Part shown: piece by piece, positions 9,005-16,816 of the stretch | Numbering within the stretch: the first letter of the stretch is position 1 | Layout of the letters: the number at the start of each line of letters is the position of its first letter | Assembly: GCF_006265175.1 (NCBI RefSeq) | Contig: NZ_VDCQ01000075.1 | Span: 1-47,359, forward strand | DNA from: Paenibacillus hemerocallicola | GTDB taxonomy: Bacteria; Bacillota; Bacilli; Paenibacillales; NBRC-103111 | Length of the DNA: 47,359 nucleotides | Direction of reading: 5' to 3' | Notes under the pieces: generated by a model | Database searches by the model: none | Told to the model about the DNA's origin: nothing | The model's input: only the letters and a program-made list of their open reading frames with translations | Program-made: the position numbers and the translations under genes

Positions 9005-9790
9005 TTATGCATGCGAAGTGACCCTATTCTGCAAGAAAGCTGTTACATGCCTCATAGCGACTTGTTGGGCTTCCGTCTGCGTACCATATCCGAATCCGTG
9101 TTTAACCTTCGGAAGTACGACAAGCTCGGCTATGCCTCCGTGTCGAAGGACTTCATCGCAGAATGCTTGAGATTGTGCCAATGTAGTCGTCTCATCCGCA
9201 TCCCCCTGGACAATGAGGAATGGCGTCTTTACCTCGCACACCCTCTCGAAAGGATCTGCCATACGGTACCGCTCCGGCATCTCTTCCCTCGGTCCTCCCA
9301 TGAAATCGAGGATAAATTGCCGCTTCATCCTCAGATCCGTGACAGGACAGTACGCGACAACCGCGCTAGGTCTAGTATCGCGAATCGTCAACCCCTCAGT
9401 ATCCCCCAGTTCGTCTTCCGGCAGCATAAGCGCAAGCATGATGGCCAAGTACCCGCCAGCCGACGAACCGAAGGTAACGATGGAATCTGCTGAGAACGAG
9501 TATTGGGCAGCGTTCTCCTTCAAATATGACATAGCGCGCCTGACATCCTCGATTTGCGCCGGAAAACGATGCCGAGGAGCCAGTCTGTAGCTAATGGCTG
9601 CACAGGTATATCCTTGCTCCGCATAATGCTGCGCCACGGCGTGCCAGGATTCCTTCCTCCCCCCAACCCAGCCGCCACCATGAATGAAGAGTATACACCC
9701 GCCGGTTTCATTCTTTTCCGGGAGGAAGAGGTCCATCTTTCGCTCGGTGATAAATTGACCGCAATAAGCGATATCTGTAAGCACTCTCAT
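9005..9790 (-). CDS. Alpha/beta hydrolase, acetyl-esterase type
   Basis: A 261-aa cytoplasmic esterase of the acetyl-xylan-esterase/BD-FAE-like group (no signal peptide). Residues 37-41 HGGGW form the oxyanion loop, GSSAGG near 108-113 carries the nucleophilic Ser, GDADETTT near 205 supplies the acid and KHGFGYG near 235 the catalytic His. The start has GGAGG 7 nt upstream. The gene shares a duplicated upstream region and a LacI-type operator with the giant secreted enzyme-like protein. It may therefore deacylate imported oligosaccharides made from the same glycan. Family motifs are seen directly; the substrate is inferred from context. Confidence 0.92.
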   Translation of the reverse strand: MRVLTDIAYCGQFITERKMDLFLPEKNETGGCILFIHGGGWVGGRKESWHAVAQHYAEQGYTCAAISYRLAPRHRFPAQIEDVRRAMSYLKENAAQYSFSADSIVTFGSSAGGYLAIMLALMLPEDELGDTEGLTIRDTRPSAVVAYCPVTDLRMKRQFILDFMGGPREEMPERYRMADPFERVCEVKTPFLIVQGDADETTTLAQSQAFCDEVLRHGGIAELVVLPKVKHGFGYGTQTEAQQVAMRHVTAFLQNRVTSHA

Positions 9791-9881
9791 TATTAATCCT
9801 CCATGCCATGTGAAGTATTTTCAAAAAATCGATATGCGTCGGCCTGATCGTCATGATCAAATTGCCCGATCGAACAAGCGC

Positions 9882-10275
9882 TGCTGATCCGGGCCATGCG
9901 GGCTATCCGCAGCAGCCACCTCGCGCCGACAATGCGCTGGCTCATGACGCGCATAATTGCAAACGTTTGCGGTTGCATACGCGCTTCGGAAGCTTCCGTT
10001 TCCTGGAGATACGGATCACTGAATCAAACAACCATCAACCATCCGCAAGGTCAAACGGCGGGGGCGATATTCTATATCATAAAATTACCCACAGCCTTTT
10101 GTATAGCTACATTTTAGTTTCACTATTCATTGATTTATTCTATAAAAACTTTTTTTGAAGCTTCCTCTTTCCTTCAACCTTTATTGCTCCTGTGCTCAGT
10201 TTTGTGCGGAAGACGGATACACGACGAAAAACAGCCGCGAAGCCGCAGAATGGGATGCAAAACAAATCCCTCTTT
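9882..10275 (-). repeat. Duplicated upstream region, copy B (before esterase gene)
   Basis: Partner of 8374-8745. It ends about 90 bp before the esterase start and contains the perfectly palindromic operator at 9957. The two copies are clearly diverged, with many substitutions and small indels, so the duplication is not recent. It accounts for most of the otherwise empty stretch 9791-10515. Confidence 0.75.
9957..9970. promoter_or_regulatory. LacI-type operator before esterase gene
   Basis: TTGCAAACGTTTGC contains the perfect palindrome GCAAACGTTTGC. It occupies the same relative position in copy B as the site at 8434 does in copy A, 167 bp before the esterase start. Confidence 0.65.
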
Positions 10276-10357
10276 CTTCCCTGCGATTGGGTCGGGTATG
10301 GTATCACGAGGCGAAGGCGCACTTTTTATCGGTTCAATGGGTTTACATTAACATGGC

Positions 10358-10388
10358 GAAGGCGACCGAATCTTCTCCGGTCGCCTTC
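10358..10388. terminator. Hairpin between MATE gene and esterase leader
   Basis: GAAGGCGACCG pairs with CGGTCGCCTTC (11 bp) around a short loop. It lies about 130 bp past the MATE gene stop. Only a weak T-rich tail is present on either strand, so it may be a terminator or just a structured spacer. Confidence 0.45.
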
Positions 10389-10515
10389 ATTGTTGCTTAT
10401 GGAGCTCTCGATTCCCGTTAGTTCGGTAAACTGCAAGAGAAACAATAAATGATTGCACCTCTTGCTCGATGCACGGATCGTCCCACAACTCTACTCACCG
10501 TTAAGCCACGTTTCT

Positions 10516-11877
10516 TTAAATAATTCGATGCCTGTACCAGTTTTTGCCTCGGAAACGCCACATGAAAATCGCGCCGCGCACACCCCATTCGCAGCACATT
10601 GCCAGCCAAACGCCAAAAATACCGAATCCCAGCGTTATGCCGAGCAAATATCCGAATATGACTCGGAACAGCCACATGCTCAGCATCGAAGAAATCGAGG
10701 TGAACCGGGAATCGCCCGCTGCCCGCAGGGCGGAAGGCAAAATAAAGCTGATCGGCCACAGCGGAATTTGCGCGATCGCGGTAAGGAGAATGACCCAAAA
10801 AATATCGTCCACAATTTCGACTGGAGGGGCAAATATACTCACCAAAGGAATATATAGCGGCATCACGAGCAAAGAAGTGAATGTCAGAAACACGGAACCG
10901 AGCCAAAGGAAAGATTTGATAAATTTCCGGGCGTCTTCCAGATTCCCTCCGCCGATGCACTGACCGACAACCGTCACGATCGTTAAGGACAGCGCGGAAG
11001 CGGGAATTTGAATCACGCTGGCAAGCGATGAAGCGATCGCATTGGTCGCTATGGCGTAGGTGCCCATACTGACGATAAAAATTTGCGTGAGTAATTTGCC
11101 CCCGTTGAAAAACATTTGTTCGGCGGCAAATGGCAATCCGATGAACATGATTTTACGGAGCATGGTCACAGGGACGCGCAGCAGATCTCGAAAGCGCAGC
11201 TGGAGCACTTCGTCGACCTTGAACAAATAGTACAACGCGCAGGCCGCGCCGGCAAAGCGGGCGATATTTAACGCCACGGTCATCCCCATGACTCCCATGT
11301 GCAGGAAAGTAACGAAGCAAACATTTAGCGCTACGTACAGCAAGTTCATAATTAACGACAGCGTCATCGACGCCCGGGTTTTGCCCATCCCTCTCAGCGC
11401 CCCGCACACCGACTGAACGACGCCAAGCCCGATAAAGGAGAAGCTGCTTCCGATCAAATAGATTCGGGCCAGCTCCATTACGTCCGGCGAAGCCGATCCG
11501 AACAGAATCCGGAGAATCGGGCCGTGAAGGCCGATCATCAGCAAGCCGATTCCGAATGACAGCAGCGTGACGGAAGCGATGCTCCCGGCGGTTGCACCGG
11601 CTACCATTCCGCCGTTGCCGCTTCCCTTGTACTGCGCCACGACGACCGTCCCCCCGGTGGCGACGGCGGTGAACACATTGACCATAAAAATGTTCAGGGA
11701 GTCGACCATATTGACCGCGCTGACGGCCGCGACCCCCGACGAACTGATCATCGCCGTATTGATCAGACTCAAGCCGAATATAAACGCTTGATCGATCAAA
11801 ATGGGCAAAAACAAGGCAAGCATTTGCCGATAGTCCATCGATTCCCCGGAAAAGTAACGATGCAAAATCGACTTCAT
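10516..11877 (-). CDS. MATE family efflux transporter
   Basis: A 453-aa polytopic membrane protein with about 12 hydrophobic segments in two similar halves, as in the multidrug and toxic compound extrusion family, which expels cationic compounds using Na+ or H+ gradients. Family-like stretches are AVSAVNMVDSLNIFMVN, GGTVVVAQYKG and, in the second half, ATNAIASSLASVIQIP with TVVGQCIGGGN. The length is normal. The ATG at 11877 has AGGA about 8 nt upstream. An in-frame ATG at 11901 would add 8 residues but lacks a ribosome site. It is transcribed alone; the substrate is not predictable. Confidence 0.92.
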   Translation of the reverse strand: MKSILHRYFSGESMDYRQMLALFLPILIDQAFIFGLSLINTAMISSSGVAAVSAVNMVDSLNIFMVNVFTAVATGGTVVVAQYKGSGNGGMVAGATAGSIASVTLLSFGIGLLMIGLHGPILRILFGSASPDVMELARIYLIGSSFSFIGLGVVQSVCGALRGMGKTRASMTLSLIMNLLYVALNVCFVTFLHMGVMGMTVALNIARFAGAACALYYLFKVDEVLQLRFRDLLRVPVTMLRKIMFIGLPFAAEQMFFNGGKLLTQIFIVSMGTYAIATNAIASSLASVIQIPASALSLTIVTVVGQCIGGGNLEDARKFIKSFLWLGSVFLTFTSLLVMPLYIPLVSIFAPPVEIVDDIFWVILLTAIAQIPLWPISFILPSALRAAGDSRFTSISSMLSMWLFRVIFGYLLGITLGFGIFGVWLAMCCEWGVRGAIFMWRFRGKNWYRHRII

Positions 11878-12055
11878 CCACGTTCCTAACCGAACCAGCA
11901 TCTGGAGATCACATTCATTTCGTTGTAATTTGACGTACAGGTCTTACGGTCTCTGTCTTGTTGGAGGATACTACTAGAACCCGATTCTGTCAATGACGGG
12001 CGTGCATCCTCCGGCTGAGGCCGGCACGCCTCCCCCGCCATTATCCTGTGCGCCT

Positions 12056-12862
12056 CTAAGCCTTCACGCCTTCGACCGCAAGCAAATACATCGTGTGCGA
12101 GACGGCGGTAGCCTCGATCCATGTCCGGTATTCCGTTTCCGCCTGCGCGCGCTCGTTTTCCGTCAAGTAGCCATCCTTAACCATCTGCAATCCCCGGCTG
12201 GCCGCCACCTCCGCCCAGATGCCGATCCGTCGCACAAAATCCGGGTCGCCGCGCCGCGACAATTCATGCTGGGGAGTTGCGACGATATGTTGGAAGCCGA
12301 CCTCTCGGAACAAGTCGGCCAGCCGGTCGGCAATCGCGTTATTCATCCCCGCGTCCGAACGCCATCGGAGAAAGGCGGAGTAAAACAACTTCATGCTGGC
12401 GGGAGGCTCCGGCTCCCAAACGATCTTCTCGTGATTGTAATCGAGGATAAGCGCCCTGCCTCCCGGCTTGGCGGAAGCTTTCATCGCGCGAAGGGCCTCA
12501 AGCGGGTCCGACAACCATTGCAGGACGCGGGATGACGTGACGATGTCGAATTCGTCCTCATATGGAAGGGCGTATATATCGCAAATGTCAAAATGAAGTC
12601 CCGGCGTATCGCCGCACGCCTGCTTCGCTTTCTCGATCAGCGCCGGATTGTTGTCCGTGCCGACTGCCCGGCCTGTGGGGCCGGTAACAGTCGCTATTCC
12701 GCGGGTAATGGCTCCCGTGCCGCACCCGATGTCAAGCACTGCCATGCCTTTGGCAAGAAGCTGCGCCAATCTTTTATGGGAATCCGCCAGCGTCCGGGCA
12801 TCCAGCACCTTTGTCGCTTTTCCGGAAAGCTCGGCTCTGCCGCGCGCCTTATCCGATTCCAT
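12056..12862 (-). CDS. Class I SAM-dependent methyltransferase
   Basis: A 268-aa cytoplasmic methyltransferase. Motif I is VLDIGCGTGAITRGIA near residue 45, the acidic end of strand 2 is GTDNNP, motif II/III is DICDIYALPYEDEFDIVTSSRVLQW, and motif IV is KPGGRALILDYN. The start at 12862 is set by GGGAGG 7 nt upstream; in-frame ATGs at 12925 and 12916 have no such site. The family resembles UbiE/COQ5-like enzymes with an extended C-terminus. The acceptor is unknown and nearby genes do not suggest one. Confidence 0.9.
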   Translation of the reverse strand: MESDKARGRAELSGKATKVLDARTLADSHKRLAQLLAKGMAVLDIGCGTGAITRGIATVTGPTGRAVGTDNNPALIEKAKQACGDTPGLHFDICDIYALPYEDEFDIVTSSRVLQWLSDPLEALRAMKASAKPGGRALILDYNHEKIVWEPEPPASMKLFYSAFLRWRSDAGMNNAIADRLADLFREVGFQHIVATPQHELSRRGDPDFVRRIGIWAEVAASRGLQMVKDGYLTENERAQAETEYRTWIEATAVSHTMYLLAVEGVKA

Positions 12863-13053
12863 ATGGATTCCTCCCGCTGTAACCAAATTATAGTCGTATC
12901 TGTACACCGTACTCATGCCGACCACCCTGCCTACTTCTGGTTCATTTCATTGGCATTATATCACATCCCCCGTACGCAGAATTGAAGTAGATCTTACCGC
13001 AGATCACTATTCATGAGAGGTTTTAATCGATCATTCTTCATTAACGATGTTCT

Positions 13054-14136
13054 TCACCCATTACGGTTTTGAAAATCGATCATGAACTCGGCAAGAGCTT
13101 TGCAAGCCTGATAAGGAACTGCGTTATAAGCGGACGCACGCAATCCTCCGACACTTCGATGGCCGGCCAATCCATCGAAACCATTACATTCGGATTCCCG
13201 AACAAAACGCTTCTCCACTTCTTCATCAACCATGCGCCATGTGATATTCATCATGGAACGAAACGGTTTTTCAATACATCCTTTATAAAAGCCACCGCTA
13301 CTATCAATCACATCATAAAGAAGGTTCGCTTTTTGGACATTGATTTTTTCCATTTCTGCGATGCCCCCCTGCCGTTTTAACCATTCCAGTACAAGCTTCA
13401 TCATAAAAATGGAATGAACCGGGGGTGTATTGTAAAGAGAATGATTTTGAGCGTATGTTTTGTAATTTAGAATCGTCGGAATAGGGTTAACACATTCTTT
13501 CAACAAATCATCGCGAATGACCACAACGGTTGCGCCGGCGGGTCCAAGATTTTTTTGAGCTGAAGCATAAAACATGGAAAACTCGTTAAACTCAAGCTTT
13601 CGACTAAGAAGATCGCTGGTCATGTCTCCAATAAGAGGTACGGATCCAGTGGAAGGAAAGGTCTGGAATTGCGAACCCTCGATCGTATTATTGGTCGTGA
13701 TGTGCATATAAGCAGTGTCTGCCTCCAATCGGATAGCGTTCAAAGCAGGCAGGCTGCTCCAATTTTGTTGTTTGCTACTCGCTACAATTTTCGCATTGCC
13801 CAGGGTTTGAGCTTCTTGATAAGCCTTTTCCGAAAAACTCCCCGAGAGCACATAACATCCGATTCTTTTAGTCGACATCAAATTCAACGGTACCATAGCA
13901 AATTGCATGCTTGCGCCACCACTCATAAACAATACAGAATAATTCGAATTCAGGCCTAACATTTCAAGCATAATCTGCCGGGTCTCCTCGAAAAGTTGCT
14001 CCACAGCCTTACTGCGATGAGACATCTCCATAATGGACATCCCATTCCCGTACTCAATAAATTTATCCTGTGCTTGACACAAGACTTCAATAGGAAGAGC
14101 TGCCGGACCCGCATTGAAGTTGTTAATCCGATACAT
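13054..14136 (-). CDS. serC: Phosphoserine aminotransferase
   Basis: A 360-aa PLP enzyme that converts 3-phosphohydroxypyruvate and glutamate to phosphoserine, the second step of serine synthesis. The start NFNAGPAALP, the MEMSHRSK segment, SGGASMQF (phosphate binding) and SAQKNLGPAG with the Schiff-base Lys are all characteristic. The C-terminal NGFDGLAGHRSVGGLRASAYNA matches the substrate-binding end. The ATG has AAGGAGG upstream. A T-box leader lies just before the gene, so expression should rise when an amino-acyl tRNA (serine by expectation) is uncharged. serA is not adjacent. Confidence 0.95.
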   Translation of the reverse strand: MYRINNFNAGPAALPIEVLCQAQDKFIEYGNGMSIMEMSHRSKAVEQLFEETRQIMLEMLGLNSNYSVLFMSGGASMQFAMVPLNLMSTKRIGCYVLSGSFSEKAYQEAQTLGNAKIVASSKQQNWSSLPALNAIRLEADTAYMHITTNNTIEGSQFQTFPSTGSVPLIGDMTSDLLSRKLEFNEFSMFYASAQKNLGPAGATVVVIRDDLLKECVNPIPTILNYKTYAQNHSLYNTPPVHSIFMMKLVLEWLKRQGGIAEMEKINVQKANLLYDVIDSSGGFYKGCIEKPFRSMMNITWRMVDEEVEKRFVRESECNGFDGLAGHRSVGGLRASAYNAVPYQACKALAEFMIDFQNRNG

Positions 14137-14164
14137 GTTCTCGAACCTCCTTATATTTTGGAAA

Positions 14165-14370
14165 ACACAAAAACGCCCCTCGTCTTATTGGGACGAGGAG
14201 CGTCTGCTCGCGGTGCCACCCAACTTGATCGAACACTACGAGTTCGATCCTCTTGGTTCCGCTATAACGGGCGGGGCCGGCTAACTTAGGAACATCAGTT
14301 GCATGATGCTCTTGACGGAAACGCCTCCGAGTTGGATGCTCATCATTGGCATAATTCAAATTATTCATTT
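14165..14370 (-). promoter_or_regulatory. T-box riboswitch leader of serC
   Basis: On the minus strand the leader contains the conserved CCGTTA element after Stem I, a Stem III hairpin (GATCGAAC/GTTCGATC), then the T-box sequence GGGTGGCACCGCG (T-box core at 14209-14220) and a terminator. It ends about 30 nt before the serC start. T-boxes sense uncharged tRNA by a specifier codon in Stem I; serine is expected from the gene but the specifier was not located with confidence. Stem I looks compact: ATGATG/CATCAT with an inner CTCGGA/TCCG helix. Confidence 0.9.
14168..14203 (-). terminator. T-box intrinsic terminator
   Basis: On the minus strand ACGCTCCTCGTC pairs with GACGAGGGGCGT around CCAATAA and is followed by TTTTTG. 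The upstream T-box bases can pair with the 5' arm to form the competing antiterminator. Confidence 0.88.
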
Positions 14371-14376
14371 ATATTT

Positions 14377-14405
14377 AGTAAAGCCTACCACATCTATTTT
14401 GTCAA
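14377..14405 (-). promoter_or_regulatory. Sigma-A promoter of the T-box/serC transcript
   Basis: On the minus strand: perfect -35 TTGACA (14400-14405), 17-bp spacer, -10 TTTACT (14377-14382). This gives a transcript start near 14370, right at the beginning of the T-box leader. Confidence 0.6.
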
Positions 14406-14529
14406 TCAAATCTTTTAAGTTATTTTGCATACGAAATGCTTAGAAGTTCGATCATTGGAGATTTAGCCTCAATAGAGTACAGTAATAGACAGTGGATCGT
14501 ATCATCGAGAGAAAAGAGGCGTGGGAGAG

Positions 14530-15495
14530 ATGGAATTCAAACAATTGGACGAGGCGCGGATCGCGGAAATGGGCGCCCTCTGGAATCGGGAGTGGGCTGA
14601 GGCGTATCCGATACGGGAAAGGCTCCTGCGGCAAAATGTGTTCGGAGACCGAAATCTGCTTAAAGCCGGCTCGTGGATGGCAGTCGATCCGACGACGGAC
14701 CGTTTGCTCGGCTTCATCGCAGCCAAGGCCTGGCAGGATGGCGAATCCGGCATGTCGTTCCCGCAAGATACCGGGTGGATACAGATGCTCATCGTGGATC
14801 GCGAAGCGCGTGGTCAAGGGATCGGCGGACAGCTTCTGGCGAGGGCGGAGTCGGCGCTTCGGGAGTCGGGGGTCCGCAGTGTCGTACTGGGCAATGACTT
14901 CCATCGGAGATTGTTCCCCGGCATCCCTGCCGAGAACCCGGATTCTAGGCGATGGCTCGAGAAGAGAGGATATGCCGGGTCCGAATTGACGTATGACCTC
15001 CTGAACGAATACGGGGAAGCCGATGTCGTAGAGATGCCTCGGGCGGACGGCGTGACGTTCCGCTTGGCCCGCCCCGATGACCGGGAGGAGCTGCTCGTCT
15101 TCATGAAGCGCTGCTTCCCCGGCCGGTGGGAGTATCAAACCCGGCAATATTGGGAGCTTGGCGGAACAGGCCGGGAATTCGTCGTGCTGGAACGGCACGG
15201 AGGCGAGATCATCGGCTTCTGCCGGCTCAATGACGCCCAGTCCCCGCTGCTTGCCCAGAATATTTACTGGGCGCCGCTCTTCGCGGAGGAGCTTGGCGGG
15301 ATCGGGCCGCTCGGTATCGACGAGCGTTTTCGCGGTCAACGTTATGGACTCTCCATCGTCCAGGCAGCCGTGGCGGTATTGCGGGAGCGTGGTATTGGGC
15401 GAATCGTCATCGACACGACGCCTTATCTGGATTTCTACGGCAAGCTGGGCTATCGCGCCTGGAAATCCTACTGGCGGCTGCAGCGTGAATTGTAA
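14530..15495 (+). CDS. Double-domain GNAT N-acetyltransferase
   Basis: A 321-aa protein made of two GNAT acetyl-CoA transferase domains. The first (about 1-155) has the acetyl-CoA loop RGQGIGGQLLARAE after the strand WIQMLIVD. The second (about 170-320) has the weaker loop RFRGQRYGLSIVQAA after GPLGIDE, and ends in the F-Y-x-K-L-GYRAWKSYWR motif. The ATG at 14530 is preferred because a GTG at 14521 would sit almost on the AGAGG ribosome site. The acceptor is unknown. The gene stands alone and ends at a hairpin at 15570. Confidence 0.88.
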   Translation: MEFKQLDEARIAEMGALWNREWAEAYPIRERLLRQNVFGDRNLLKAGSWMAVDPTTDRLLGFIAAKAWQDGESGMSFPQDTGWIQMLIVDREARGQGIGGQLLARAESALRESGVRSVVLGNDFHRRLFPGIPAENPDSRRWLEKRGYAGSELTYDLLNEYGEADVVEMPRADGVTFRLARPDDREELLVFMKRCFPGRWEYQTRQYWELGGTGREFVVLERHGGEIIGFCRLNDAQSPLLAQNIYWAPLFAEELGGIGPLGIDERFRGQRYGLSIVQAAVAVLRERGIGRIVIDTTPYLDFYGKLGYRAWKSYWRLQREL

Positions 15496-15569
15496 AGAAC
15501 CGTAATAATCTCAGTCCTGCTGAGGACAGGCAATTTATTTTACCGCGCTTCTTTCCCCAGATGTCAAAG

Positions 15570-15593
15570 AGCCTTCATCCGCAGGATGAAGGT
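15570..15593. terminator. Bidirectional terminator
   Basis: AGCCTTCATCC pairs with GGATGAAGGTT around GCA. On the minus strand it is followed by TCTTTG. It lies between the plus-strand GNAT gene and the end of the minus-strand phosphatase remnant. Confidence 0.6.
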
Positions 15594-15699
15594 TCTGCAC
15601 AAAACAATTCCATCGTTCGGCTCAAGAGCCTGCCGTGCCTTCAACGAGCCAAGCGCCGTTCATCGGCACCTCCGGCCGGATGAGGCGATCGGAAGGCAT

Positions 15700-16199
15700 T
15701 CATGCGTGTAATTCCAACCGCCCTGTCCAAGAGATGTGCCGAGGGTGATTGTTCCTGAATAAGCAATACGCATAAAATTGACGTATAAACTCCAGCCTCT
15801 CCACAGCAGCGTTGTACTTATAGCTTTCATGAGGATCCATCTCCCTCATATTCCTGCCGCCGATGAGTTGATGCCGTATAAGAAAATCTTCATAATCGAC
15901 CGACCCGCTATTTTTCATCATTTCGTACATCAGTATAAAAGTAGTCGTGCGTCCTACACCGCCCCGGCAGTGGAAATGCTGCCAGGTTCTCTCGGGAAGA
16001 GCTTCCACATATCGAACAAATTGATCTACAACCTCATCATGCGGTCGATGGTGATCGGTTACGAAAAACAATCTTCGGGTTCAAGTGGTCTGCGGCTGTC
16101 CGTTCTAGGTGGAAGGTTCGCACCGGTATTCCCGTAAGTTCCTTCCTCTTGGCTTCCGCCCGGTTCCGATTGTATGCCTGATACTTTTGCGACTCCTGC
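15700..16199 (-). pseudogene. Tyrosine-phosphatase (PTP-like phytase family) remnant, frameshifted
   Basis: The C-terminal 123 residues keep the active-site P-loop HFHCRGGVGRTTTF (Cys-x5-Arg) and the preceding VTDHHRPHDEVVDQFV segment, as in the PTP-like inositol phosphatase/phytase group. The N-terminal half is missing: family members run to about 300 residues or more. In the adjoining frame the sequence ends DHLNPKIVF; removing one T from a run of five (plus-strand A run 16064-16068) joins it to VTDHHRP. So there is a homopolymer frameshift, and the open frame then runs only to the edge of the upstream VOC gene. Either a truncated, dead gene or a sequencing error on top of a truncated gene. 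No ribosome site was seen for the short form. Confidence 0.6.
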
Positions 16200-16787
16200 T
16201 CAAGAACCTCGAATTTCCGAGATGATGGAGCTGAGAAACTTTTGCTGTTCAAAACTAGCTTTTTCACATAGCCCCCATAGCAATTGATTCTCATGCTCAG
16301 TCAGATCCCGTTTGAGTGTTGAACTCATTCTTTGTTTCAAGTCGAAGTACACGCCTCTTTCTTCGACCGCCCGAAAATAATGCCCGTCCGGATCATAAAA
16401 GGTGAAATAACCGAAATCATTAGTAAATTCAGGTGCTTTATCAATATGGGCTCCGGCTTGTTTAATCCGTTCATGCAAAGCAAGCAAATCATTCGTTAAT
16501 ATCTCAATCATCGTCACGTGCCCCGTGCTGCTTGTGATAAAGAATGAACGAGGAAATACAAACTTCAATGGTGTGACATCTTCCGGTTTGGTTTCCATCA
16601 AAAAAATACCCGGACCGTTTCCATTTTTCAATGCAACATGTGCCTCTCCAAACGAATAATCTGCTGAAATCAATTCATAGCCCAACACATCGCAATAAAA
16701 ATCCACCGATTTTTTCAAGATTGTGACTGGAAATCTCATGCAGCAGTAACCGATCACATCTGCACCATTCGTTTTTTTGTTCAACAT
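16200..16787 (-). CDS. VOC (glyoxalase/bleomycin-resistance-like) family protein
   Basis: A 195-aa metalloenzyme-fold protein. The N-terminal 135 residues form the vicinal-oxygen-chelate pattern: MRFPVTILKKSVDFYCDVLGYEL, then FGEAHVALKNGNGPGIFLME, and later GHVTMIEI, FGYFTFYDPDGHYF. The last 50 residues are a helical extension (LKQRMSSTLKRDLTEHENQ). AAAGGAG lies 10 nt before the ATG. It starts 29 bp after the stop of the beta-lactamase-like gene, so the two are probably one transcript. It could be an antibiotic-binding, isomerase or dioxygenase-like protein; the sequence does not decide. Confidence 0.85.
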   Translation of the reverse strand: MLNKKTNGADVIGYCCMRFPVTILKKSVDFYCDVLGYELISADYSFGEAHVALKNGNGPGIFLMETKPEDVTPLKFVFPRSFFITSSTGHVTMIEILTNDLLALHERIKQAGAHIDKAPEFTNDFGYFTFYDPDGHYFRAVEERGVYFDLKQRMSSTLKRDLTEHENQLLWGLCEKASFEQQKFLSSIISEIRGS

Positions 16788-16816
16788 ATTCTACATTCTC
16801 CTTTTTTCACTTATTC

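Noticed and set aside
10418-10960. 180-codon minus-strand frame over the 3' end of the MATE gene
   Set aside because: It is a different register of the MATE coding strand, full of rare-residue noise and without membrane helices.
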